The position numbers were made by a program, and so were the translations under genes. Below, in pieces: positions 1 through 5,169 of a stretch of DNA of 5,169 nucleotides; positions within the stretch are counted from its first letter, which is position 1, and the number at the start of each line of letters is the position of its first letter. Below the pieces are notes generated by a model, which saw nothing but the letters and a program-made list of their open reading frames with translations, did no database searches and was not told the origin of the DNA. The DNA lies in contig CAUCYJ010000174.1 of assembly GCA_958446945.1 (NCBI GenBank), positions 1 to 5,169 on the forward strand. Direction: 5' to 3'. Origin of the DNA: UBA9414 sp958446945 (GTDB taxonomy: Bacteria; Bacillota; Clostridia; Lachnospirales; Lachnospiraceae).

Positions 1-193
1 TGTTCCGGATGGAAAACTGGATGCCGGAACTCTGGAAGAAATCCGAAATCAGGGATTGGAACTGTTAGGGGTTGTACCACATGATGACCAGGTATATCAG
101 TATGACTGTGATGGAAAGCCGATCATACAGCTTCCGAAAGATTCTCCTGTAAGAAGTGCACTGGGAGAAATTGTAAAGAAGTTAGGATTGTGA
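1..193 (+). CDS. cooC: CooC-type nickel-insertion ATPase, C-terminal fragment (5' end outside window)
   Basis: Reading from base 2 gives 63 codons ending at TGA 191-193; the gene starts upstream of the window. The visible part contains a run reading LGVVPHDDQVYQYDCDGKPI, then LPKDSPVRSALGEI and a basic end. This matches the C-terminal end of CooC/MinD-type ATPases, where a hydrophobic strand leads to a 'G-V-[IV]-P-x-D' turn and a 'D-x-x-G-K-P' element before the last helix. Known members are cytosolic dimeric ATPases that assist nickel loading of carbon monoxide dehydrogenase. The P-loop and CxC metal motif would lie upstream and cannot be checked. A second CooC-like gene lies at 3269-3862. 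The two C-termini share layout but only low identity, so they look like old paralogues rather than a recent duplication. A general MinD/Mrp-like ATPase is the main alternative. Confidence 0.72.
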   Translation, partial: VPDGKLDAGTLEEIRNQGLELLGVVPHDDQVYQYDCDGKPIIQLPKDSPVRSALGEIVKKLGL

Positions 194-210
194 GTTGGGG
201 GATTGAAAGT

Positions 211-238
211 TTGATGATTGAGTAAACAGAAATATTAT
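211..238 (+). promoter_or_regulatory. Weak sigma-A-like promoter candidate
   Basis: A TTGATG element at 211-216 (4 of 6 matches to TTGACA) is followed after 16 bases by TATTAT at 233-238 (5 of 6 matches to TATAAT). It lies in the 85-base gap between the upstream CooC gene and the MoxR gene, the longest gap ahead of this gene run. It could start a transcript for the MoxR to DUF3786 genes. AT-rich gaps produce such matches by chance, and the upstream gene may simply read through. Confidence 0.28.
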
Positions 239-243
239 CTGAT

Positions 244-256
244 TTGGTATAACCAA
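244..256. repeat. Short palindrome TTGGT-ATA-ACCAA, possible operator
   Basis: A perfect 5-base inverted repeat with a 3-base centre sits just downstream of the promoter candidate and 22 bases before the MoxR start codon. Its position, where a transcript from 211-238 would begin, suits an operator. The arms are short and no regulator gene is visible in the window, so function is a guess. Confidence 0.2.
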
Positions 257-278
257 TTGCAAAGAAAGGAAAAACTTC

Positions 279-1211
279 ATGAGAAATCATTGGGCAGAAA
301 TAGAAAAATATTTAGAAGACCAGAAGATAGCGCAGGAACTAATTGGAGAACTGAGAGATTTTCACATGCGTTATGAGGTAGAGGATCAGGTAAAGGAACG
401 GGTAGAAAAACCGGATATCCTGTTTTATGGGAAAAAGATTCTGGAAATGTCAATAGCAGCGCTTCTTCAGGGAGATAACCTGTTACTTTCAGGTGCGAAA
501 GCTACAGGGAAAAATGTACTATGTGAGACACTGGCATGGATATTCGGAAGACCGGAATACGACATTTCTTTTCATGTAAATACAGACAGTGCCGATCTGA
601 TTGGAACGGATACCTTTATAAATAATGAGGTTCGCCTTCGGAAAGGCCCCATCTACCAATGCGCGGAATTTGGAGGATTTGGAATCCTGGACGAAATCAA
701 TATGGCAAAAAATGATGCGGTTTCTGTACTGCATGCCACACTGGATCATCGGCGCAGAATCGATATTCCAGGATATAACAGGATTTTACTTCATCCGGCA
801 ACACGATTTATCGGCACGATGAATTATGGCTACGCAGGTACCAGAGAGCTAAATGAAGCATTGGTTTCAAGGTTTATGGTAATTGATATGCCTGAAATGG
901 ATGAGGATAGTGTCCTTTTTGTATTAAGACAACATTTTCCAGATGGGGAAAAAAGTGCACTGAAAGCTTTTGCAGGACTGTTTCTGGATTTGCAGATCAA
1001 AGCTTATCATGGAGAAATCTCAACAAAATCTCTTGACCTGAGAGGACTGGTTTCTGCTGTAAAAGCAACAAAAAGCGGACTTTCTCCAATTGATGCAATC
1101 CAGATGGGGATCATAAATAAAAGTTTTGATGTATTTGAAAAAGAGATCATAGAAGATGTGGTTTCTACCAGAATCCCATCTTCCTGGACCGGAAAAGACA
1201 TATGGGGGTAA
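279..1211 (+). CDS. MoxR-family AAA+ ATPase (NorQ/CbbQ/CobS-like)
   Basis: This 310-residue protein is a AAA+ ATPase of the MoxR type. Proteins of this type work with a VWA partner as an ATP-driven machine that inserts metals or remodels metalloenzymes. Visible motifs are a Walker A GAKATGKN at residues 72-79, a Walker B GFGILDEIN at about 133-141 (D138, E139), sensor 1 GTMN at 179-182, an arginine-finger segment EALVSRF at 193-199, and a sensor 2-like STKSLDLRGL at 248-257. The first 45 residues are a charged, helical-looking extension. Walker A ends in Asn where Thr or Ser is usual, which may weaken Mg-ATP handling. The ATG at 279 follows an AAAGGA ribosome site at 265-270 with suitable spacing. 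Only 6 bases separate its stop from the VWA gene, the classic MoxR-VWA pairing. Family assignment is firm; the client enzyme is unknown. Confidence 0.88.
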   Translation: MRNHWAEIEKYLEDQKIAQELIGELRDFHMRYEVEDQVKERVEKPDILFYGKKILEMSIAALLQGDNLLLSGAKATGKNVLCETLAWIFGRPEYDISFHVNTDSADLIGTDTFINNEVRLRKGPIYQCAEFGGFGILDEINMAKNDAVSVLHATLDHRRRIDIPGYNRILLHPATRFIGTMNYGYAGTRELNEALVSRFMVIDMPEMDEDSVLFVLRQHFPDGEKSALKAFAGLFLDLQIKAYHGEISTKSLDLRGLVSAVKATKSGLSPIDAIQMGIINKSFDVFEKEIIEDVVSTRIPSSWTGKDIWG

Positions 1212-1217
1212 ACTTGT

Positions 1218-3035
1218 ATGGAGGATGTCAGATGGCCGGCGAAACAACTGGAAGAACATCGTCTGGAGATCAGCAATCGTATCAGAAATCTTTTTTGGAC
1301 AGTCAGTGGTGATTATGATATGGAATTTGAACCGGACACAGAAAAATATGTTTATTCAAAACAAACGGTTCTATATGAGGCAGTGAAGCAGGGTGCCTTT
1401 GCACGATATTTTGATCAGAAGAAACTTGGCATGTATTTGATGAAAAAATTACATTTTTCTGCTGGAGAAGATATACTTTTGCCTCTTGCTGGATTATGCA
1501 TGGATGCTGCTGTGGAGCGTTTTATCATTCGAGAACGTTTGGGAACAAAGGAAATCAGAGAACAGGCGTTCAGAGAATTGGAAAAGGCCGAGAAAGAGCA
1601 GGTATCAGACAAAGCTGGAACAGACCTGATTCACAGGATTAGGCTTCTGTATATAAGGCATGTTCTGGAGAACACAGACGATGAGGGAATGGATCCACAG
1701 GCAGAGATTGCATTGTACAAGATTCTTTCTCTGAAGGATGCGGAAAATACGGAAGATGTCATAAACGTGATAGATGAGATTTATAATCATGTTCTGGATC
1801 CCTCTTTTGAAAAAAGGAATGGAAATCTGGAGAAGATTCTGAATTTACCGGATATGGCATTGGCCAATGACGCGTGGCAGGAATGCATGACGGATGAACA
1901 GATGGAAGACATCATTCAAAAATATCTTTCTAATCTCAAAAAAAAGATGATGAGTCTGGATATCAGAAACAAAAAGAAAAAAAGATTTTATTTCTCTCCG
2001 GAAAATGAAGAAGTTCCGGAAAGCTCGGAGAATATAAATCCACAGGCAGTGCGACGGATACGGGAATATGTGGAACTGAATTACGGAAAATCGTATCTAA
2101 GTGAATCGGAACAGGCCAGAGTCAACCGGAAATTTTGTACAGGAATCCACAAAAACTGTATCCTGTATCTTACAGATGGAATTTTACAGAACCCTGTCAT
2201 AAAAAATAATCAATACCGTTTTTCTCAGCTGCAGTTTGAAAAAAATAAAGCCTATTATGGAAATAATCACTGGATCATCAAAAGAAATATTTCTGTGTTG
2301 GCAGAGTCACTGAAACGGGCATTTATAATCCGAAAGGATGATTCTGTCAGCAGATCTGATGCAGGGCAGCTTGTTCCTGAAAGGTTATGGAAAATTGGAA
2401 GAACAGACGATGACAAGTTATTTAATAGAAAAAAGAGAGCAGAAGATTCTGAGTTTGTAATAGACGTCCTGATTGATTCCAGTGGTTCCCAGGCTGGCAG
2501 ACAGGCTCAGGTAGCGGCGCAGGGATATATTATCAGTGAAGCATTAAGTCAGGCAGGAATTCCTCATCGGGTGACAGGATACTGTGCTTTCTGGGGATAT
2601 ACAGTACTTCAGAGATTTCGGGATTATGAAGATCCAAGTGAAACAAATGAAAGAATCTTTCAATTTCGGGCATATGCCAATAACAGAGATGGGCTTGCAC
2701 TGAAAACAGTCTGTTCCTCTCTCATGGATCGACCGGAAAAAAATAAGATTTTAATCGTATTAAGTGATGGAAACCCCTGTGATATGAGTATACAACGACC
2801 AGGAACCCGCCAGCCCAGGATCTATGACGGAGAAGGAGCTGTGAAAGATACTGCATATGAGGTGCGTCGGGCCAGAAATCAGGGGATTTTCGTAATTGGT
2901 ATTTTTGTAGGGAATGAGGAAGAACTCTCCGTGGAAAAGAGAATCTATGGAAAAGACTTTGCCTATATTCGTAATATCAGCAATTTTTCCCGTATGATAG
3001 GAACTTTTTTGCGAAGACAAATCGATATGGAATGA
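1218..3035 (+). CDS. VWA-domain protein, partner of the MoxR ATPase (NorD/CobT/CbbO-like)
   Basis: This 605-residue protein has a long, mostly charged and helical N-terminal region (about 1-400) and a C-terminal von Willebrand factor A domain (about 413-600). The metal-binding MIDAS site is visible as DSSGS at 420-424 and LSDGNP at 515-520 with D517. The middle MIDAS element reads NNRDG at 488-492, without the usual Thr-containing loop. This is similar in outline to the NorD/CobT group, which pairs with NorQ/CobS ATPases. A lysine-rich stretch lies at about 241-256. No signal peptide or membrane segment is evident, so it is likely cytosolic. The ATG at 1218 follows the MoxR stop by 6 bases; the only ribosome-site match is a G-run at 1204-1208 inside the end of the MoxR gene, which suggests translational coupling. 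The inferred role is to bind the client metalloenzyme or metal and be driven by the MoxR ring. The N-terminal region is not assigned to a named family here. Confidence 0.85.
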   Translation: MEDVRWPAKQLEEHRLEISNRIRNLFWTVSGDYDMEFEPDTEKYVYSKQTVLYEAVKQGAFARYFDQKKLGMYLMKKLHFSAGEDILLPLAGLCMDAAVERFIIRERLGTKEIREQAFRELEKAEKEQVSDKAGTDLIHRIRLLYIRHVLENTDDEGMDPQAEIALYKILSLKDAENTEDVINVIDEIYNHVLDPSFEKRNGNLEKILNLPDMALANDAWQECMTDEQMEDIIQKYLSNLKKKMMSLDIRNKKKKRFYFSPENEEVPESSENINPQAVRRIREYVELNYGKSYLSESEQARVNRKFCTGIHKNCILYLTDGILQNPVIKNNQYRFSQLQFEKNKAYYGNNHWIIKRNISVLAESLKRAFIIRKDDSVSRSDAGQLVPERLWKIGRTDDDKLFNRKKRAEDSEFVIDVLIDSSGSQAGRQAQVAAQGYIISEALSQAGIPHRVTGYCAFWGYTVLQRFRDYEDPSETNERIFQFRAYANNRDGLALKTVCSSLMDRPEKNKILIVLSDGNPCDMSIQRPGTRQPRIYDGEGAVKDTAYEVRRARNQGIFVIGIFVGNEEELSVEKRIYGKDFAYIRNISNFSRMIGTFLRRQIDME

Positions 3036-3051
3036 AAATGGAGGAATCACT

Positions 3052-3246
3052 ATGGGTAAAATTGAATTTGCCAATTGCCAGGATGTAAGAAATCAGAAAA
3101 AGATACAGGAATTAGATTGTCCACGCTGTCATGAACCGGGAGGCATTGAAGCCTTTGTGAAAGACGGGATACTTGCAGAGGACGGAGTATGTGATAACTG
3201 CGGATATATTCTTCCAGAAGGAACAGAACTGGAGGAAGTGGAGTAA
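3052..3246 (+). CDS. Small two-CxxC zinc-ribbon-like protein
   Basis: A 64-residue acidic protein with two CxxC pairs: CPRC at residues 23-26 and CDNC at 47-50, the second followed by Gly-Tyr. This is the usual zinc-ribbon knuckle spacing. A further Cys is at residue 9. The ATG at 3052 has a GGAGG site at 3040-3044, and the gene begins 16 bases after the VWA stop, so it belongs to the same transcript. The fold would bind one zinc or iron ion (rubredoxin-like binding is also possible). In this setting it could be a metal-handling or adaptor subunit of the MoxR-VWA machine, but that is inference from position. The gene is too well spaced and too clearly preceded by a ribosome site to be a chance frame. 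I do not recognise a named family. Confidence 0.75.
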   Translation: MGKIEFANCQDVRNQKKIQELDCPRCHEPGGIEAFVKDGILAEDGVCDNCGYILPEGTELEEVE

Positions 3247-3268
3247 GAAGTATTTAAGGAGATAACAG

Positions 3269-3862
3269 ATGAAAATTGCTGTAACTGGAAAAGGCGGAGT
3301 AGGGAAAACTACGATATCTGCAGTATTAGCACGGCTGTATGCAGAAGAAGGGAAAAAAGTATTTGCTGTAGATGTGGATCCAGATGCAAATCTTGGACTT
3401 GCACTGGGTTTTTCAGAGGAAGAACTGGAGAGTATTACGCCTATCAGTAAAATGAGAAGGTTGATTGAGGAGAGAACAGGTGCAGATAAAAGTAATACTT
3501 TTTATAAAGTCAATCCAAAAGTGGATGATATTCCTGAAACTTACGGAAAAGAAAATAATGGTGTTCGACTTCTGGTTTTGGGAACTGTGGAAACTGCGGG
3601 AGGCGGATGTGTATGCCCTGAAAATGTAATGTTGAAACGAATTATTAATAATTTGGTTTTACATAGAGATGATATAGTAATCCTGGACATGGAAGCAGGA
3701 CTTGAGCATTTAGGACGGGGAACAACGGAAGGAATGGATCAATTTATCGTCGTGATAGAGCCGGGGGCCAGAAGTGTTCAGACTTATAAAAATGTAAAAC
3801 GTTTGGCAGAAGAATTGGGTGTAAAGGAAGTAAAGGTCAAGTCGAGTCGCTGTATCTCTTAG
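3269..3862 (+). CDS. cooC: CooC-type nickel-insertion ATPase, truncated by an internal frameshift
   Basis: The 197-residue product opens with a deviant Walker A GKGGVGKT (7-14) carrying the signature Lys of MinD/ParA ATPases, then DVDPDANLG (35-43), a CVCPEN motif with C114 and C116, and Walker B IVILDMEAG (136-144). The CxC pair matches the dimer-interface nickel site of CooC, which loads nickel into carbon monoxide dehydrogenase. CooC proteins are usually about 250-265 residues. Here family-like sequence stops near residue 190 (GVKEVKV) and the last residues KSSRCIS look out of frame. The nucleotide-base-binding strand and the C-terminal helices are lost, so activity is doubtful. The ATG at 3269 follows AAGGAG at 3256-3261. 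The gene sits 22 bases after the zinc-ribbon gene. The missing C-terminus appears in another frame to 3962 (separate entry). A sequencing error could mimic part of this but not the missing internal residues. Confidence 0.85.
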   Translation: MKIAVTGKGGVGKTTISAVLARLYAEEGKKVFAVDVDPDANLGLALGFSEEELESITPISKMRRLIEERTGADKSNTFYKVNPKVDDIPETYGKENNGVRLLVLGTVETAGGGCVCPENVMLKRIINNLVLHRDDIVILDMEAGLEHLGRGTTEGMDQFIVVIEPGARSVQTYKNVKRLAEELGVKEVKVKSSRCIS

Positions 3863-3962
3863 TGCGGATCCCAGTATTATGGGAGAGGGACTGATGGGGA
3901 AAGAACTATCAGAAAAACCAGATGCTATTGAAAGCTTAACAGAATTTCTACTTTCTATTTAA
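3834..3962 (+). pseudogene. Out-of-frame C-terminal remnant of the cooC-like gene
   Basis: In the frame one base off from the gene at 3269, an open stretch follows a TAA at 3831-3833 and ends at TAA 3960-3962. From 3849 it reads AVSLSADPSIMGEGLMGKEL and then SEKPDAIESLTEFLLSI. Set against the end of the first CooC fragment, the Asp of ADP, a following hydrophobic residue, and the Gly-Lys of MGKEL line up with DDQV and DGKP at equal spacing, and both finish in a short helix-like end. This supports its being the true C-terminus of the disrupted gene. Roughly 30 residues expected between GVKEVKV and this part are absent, so the simplest event is an internal deletion whose length is not a multiple of three, with its joint near 3841-3849. 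The identity is low and judged by eye; the end of some other lost gene is the alternative. Confidence 0.55.
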
Positions 3963-3981
3963 CAGAATAAGGAGATTTAGA

Positions 3982-4632
3982 ATGTTACAGGATTGCTATG
4001 AAAAACATAATCTGGAAATGAAACCATATCAATACTACCTTGCGGAGTTTCAGAATGTAAATCCAAAGGAGGTTACAAGTCGGCTGGATATACCATTTGA
4101 TGATAATAGCAAGTCATTTACAATAAAGTTTATGCAGAACACATACACCATCAGTTATCCAGAGTTCGAAATTCATTGCATAGATAAATCAGATAAAGAT
4201 GCGGTTTTGTGTAATGATATTCATGCAAAAATCTTGATGTTACGATATTTTTCAGAGGGAGATTATATGAAAGCTGCGGGGGATCTTTCGTCCTATCGTG
4301 ATCTTCCTTGGGGAGAGGTTTATTATAGACAGTTTTATGGGCGTTGTATTATGAGGCTCGCGAAAACATATGGAAATAGACAAGATGTTTTTAAAAGATT
4401 AATGGAAAAATTGGCAGGGAGACGTCAAAAGTATGGAGAAGTATCCTACGAATTTGAAGTTTTTCGTGAATTAAAATTATGTTTTATTTTATGGTCAGGT
4501 GATGAGGAATTTCCACCTTCTGCACAAATCCTTTTTTCTGATAATTTTCCAATGGCATTTGCAGCTGAGGATGTAGCGTATCTTGGAGATGTTATATTAG
4601 ATTATATGAAACAAGAAGAATTTGATATATAA
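3982..4632 (+). CDS. DUF3786 family protein
   Basis: A 216-residue protein recognised as DUF3786 from its central segment LPWGEVYYRQFYGRCI (about 108-123) followed by RLAKTYG, and from the C-terminal hallmark WSGDEEFPPSAQILFSDN (171-188) followed by AAEDVAYLGD. Its molecular function is not established; as I recall, members are common in anaerobes near corrinoid, CO-dehydrogenase and Fe-S enzyme genes. Cys residues occur at 5, 66, 77, 122 and 167 but form no obvious CxxC cluster. No signal peptide or membrane segment is evident. The ATG at 3982 has AAGGAG at 3969-3974, and it starts 19 bases after the end of the cooC-like remnant, so it is probably the last gene of the transcript. A role with the CooC/MoxR genes is inferred from position only. 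Confidence 0.75.
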   Translation: MLQDCYEKHNLEMKPYQYYLAEFQNVNPKEVTSRLDIPFDDNSKSFTIKFMQNTYTISYPEFEIHCIDKSDKDAVLCNDIHAKILMLRYFSEGDYMKAAGDLSSYRDLPWGEVYYRQFYGRCIMRLAKTYGNRQDVFKRLMEKLAGRRQKYGEVSYEFEVFRELKLCFILWSGDEEFPPSAQILFSDNFPMAFAAEDVAYLGDVILDYMKQEEFDI

Positions 4633-4640
4633 TAAATCCT

Positions 4641-4652
4641 AAAATTAATTTT
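4641..4652. repeat. AT-only palindrome in the 82-base gap
   Basis: AAAATTAATTTT is a perfect 12-base palindrome just after the DUF3786 stop codon. It has no GC stem and no clear loop, so it is not a convincing terminator. It marks the AT-rich boundary between the metal-assembly genes and the secreted-protein gene and could be a regulator site or chance. Confidence 0.2.
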
Positions 4653-4714
4653 TGTTATAAATCGAAATAGAGATACAGGTTTTTATATTTCAAAGAAAAA
4701 AAGGAGGCGATTTG

Positions 4715-5169
4715 ATGAAAAAAATGATTAGTATTTTGACAGTGTTGGTACTTAGTATTGTGACAATGTTGCCTGTAAAAGTAATGGCTGCAGAATATCC
4801 ACATAAAAACAGTGAAGTAAAGCATGTAAATTTGCTATCTGATAAAACTGAGTATGGAATACAGCTACAAACGGATGGATACTATTATTGGAAAGTCGAT
4901 AGTAAGACGAATCAGGGAACAACTTATGGTTCATGGAGATTGGGACCTCAGGGTGCCGGCCCAGGTACAGTTTCTGTAAATAAAACAGATACAGTGACTA
5001 ACACAATTAGTGGATCATATACCAGTGTAGGAGATATATCCGCTTCTTTAGGAGCTACGATTGGGAAGAGCCAGTCCTATTCTGCACAGTACAGTTTGCC
5101 TGTCCCTAGCGGAAAAACTTATTCTACTAAGCACGGTAATTGCTCTGCTTGGCGTGGCTGTGATTATTA
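4715..5169 (+). CDS. Secreted protein of unknown function, N-terminal part (3' end outside window)
   Basis: An ATG at 4715, preceded by a strong AAGGAGG at 4701-4707, opens a frame that continues for 151 codons to the window edge without a stop. Residues 1-25 form a classic signal peptide: MKKM, a hydrophobic core ISILTVLVLSIVTMLP, and a VMA-A cleavage site around 25/26. The mature part is rich in Ser, Thr, Gly and Tyr, with alternating polar/hydrophobic runs typical of beta strands. Examples are SVNKTDTVTNTISGSYTSV (87-105) and SASLGATIGKSQSYSAQYSL (109-128), followed by PVPSGKTY. Cys residues at 143 and 149 might form a disulfide. The strand pattern faintly recalls beta-rich extracellular proteins, including aerolysin/ETX-MTX2-like ones, but I cannot assign a family. 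It is separated from the upstream genes by 82 AT-rich bases and is unlikely to share their role. No LPxTG or membrane anchor is seen in the available part. Confidence 0.8.
   Translation, partial: MKKMISILTVLVLSIVTMLPVKVMAAEYPHKNSEVKHVNLLSDKTEYGIQLQTDGYYYWKVDSKTNQGTTYGSWRLGPQGAGPGTVSVNKTDTVTNTISGSYTSVGDISASLGATIGKSQSYSAQYSLPVPSGKTYSTKHGNCSAWRGCDY

Noticed and set aside
519..749. Minus-strand open frame inside the MoxR gene
   Set aside because: It overlaps the conserved AAA+ motifs encoded on the + strand, has no ribosome site and no family-like sequence; it is a shadow frame.
1007..1276. Overlapping minus-strand frames across the MoxR-VWA boundary
   Set aside because: Both + strand genes are well supported here; the antisense frames show low-complexity, Cys/Ser-rich sequence typical of chance frames.
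2760..3074. 104-codon minus-strand frame at the end of the VWA gene
   Set aside because: It is antisense to the MIDAS-containing VWA domain and lacks a credible start or homology.
3834..3962. Tail after the broken cooC as the 3' end of an unrelated lost gene such as a CODH or ACS subunit
   Set aside because: It did not resemble the C-termini of those enzymes as I recall them, and its Asp/Gly-Lys spacing fits the CooC C-terminus better; kept only as an alternative.
4633..4714. Rho-independent terminator or strong promoter in the gap before the secreted-protein gene
   Set aside because: There is no GC-rich stem followed by a T-run. The TATAAA at 4656-4661 has no acceptable -35 partner at normal spacing.
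4752..4934. Minus-strand frame opposite the secreted-protein gene
   Set aside because: The + strand has a strong ribosome site and signal peptide; the antisense product has no recognisable features.
1..5169. CRISPR arrays, tRNA or rRNA genes, insertion sequences
   Set aside because: No regularly spaced repeats, cloverleaf-like segments, transposase motifs or flanking inverted repeats were seen on either strand.

Overview
The window looks like part of a genome of a low-GC, Gram-positive anaerobe of the Clostridia, plausibly a Lachnospiraceae-type gut bacterium or acetogen. This is inferred from the moderate-to-low GC content, the strong AGGAG-type ribosome binding sites, the tight co-directional gene packing and the gene families (CooC-type ATPases, DUF3786). 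No rRNA, tRNA or other marker confirms the taxon.

All recognisable genes are on the + strand. Positions 1-193 hold the last 63 codons of a CooC-type (MinD/ParA-like) nickel-insertion ATPase. After an 85-base gap with a weak promoter candidate and a small palindrome comes a tightly packed run. It contains a MoxR-type AAA+ ATPase (279-1211), a 605-residue protein with a C-terminal VWA domain (1218-3035), a 64-residue two-CxxC zinc-ribbon protein (3052-3246), a second CooC-type ATPase (3269-3862, broken) and a DUF3786 protein (3982-4632). Gaps between these genes are 6 to about 22 bases, so one transcript is likely. After 82 AT-rich bases a secreted protein of unknown function starts at 4715 and runs off the end; it looks like a separate unit.

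CooC proteins are MinD-family ATPases that help load nickel into carbon monoxide dehydrogenase and related enzymes. MoxR plus VWA pairs act as ATP-driven chelatases or remodelling machines that activate metalloenzymes (NorQ/NorD, CbbQ/CbbO and CobS/CobT are the well-known analogues). Having both between or beside CooC paralogues, with a zinc ribbon and DUF3786, suggests a metal-centre assembly module. The client is probably a Ni/Fe-S or corrinoid enzyme encoded outside the window. This is inference: no client enzyme is visible here.

The clearest anomaly is the second cooC-like gene. Its normal frame runs through about residue 190 and then hits a stop at 3860-3862. A CooC-like C-terminus continues in another frame to 3962, and about 30 residues that should lie between the two parts are missing. 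An out-of-frame internal deletion is the simplest explanation.
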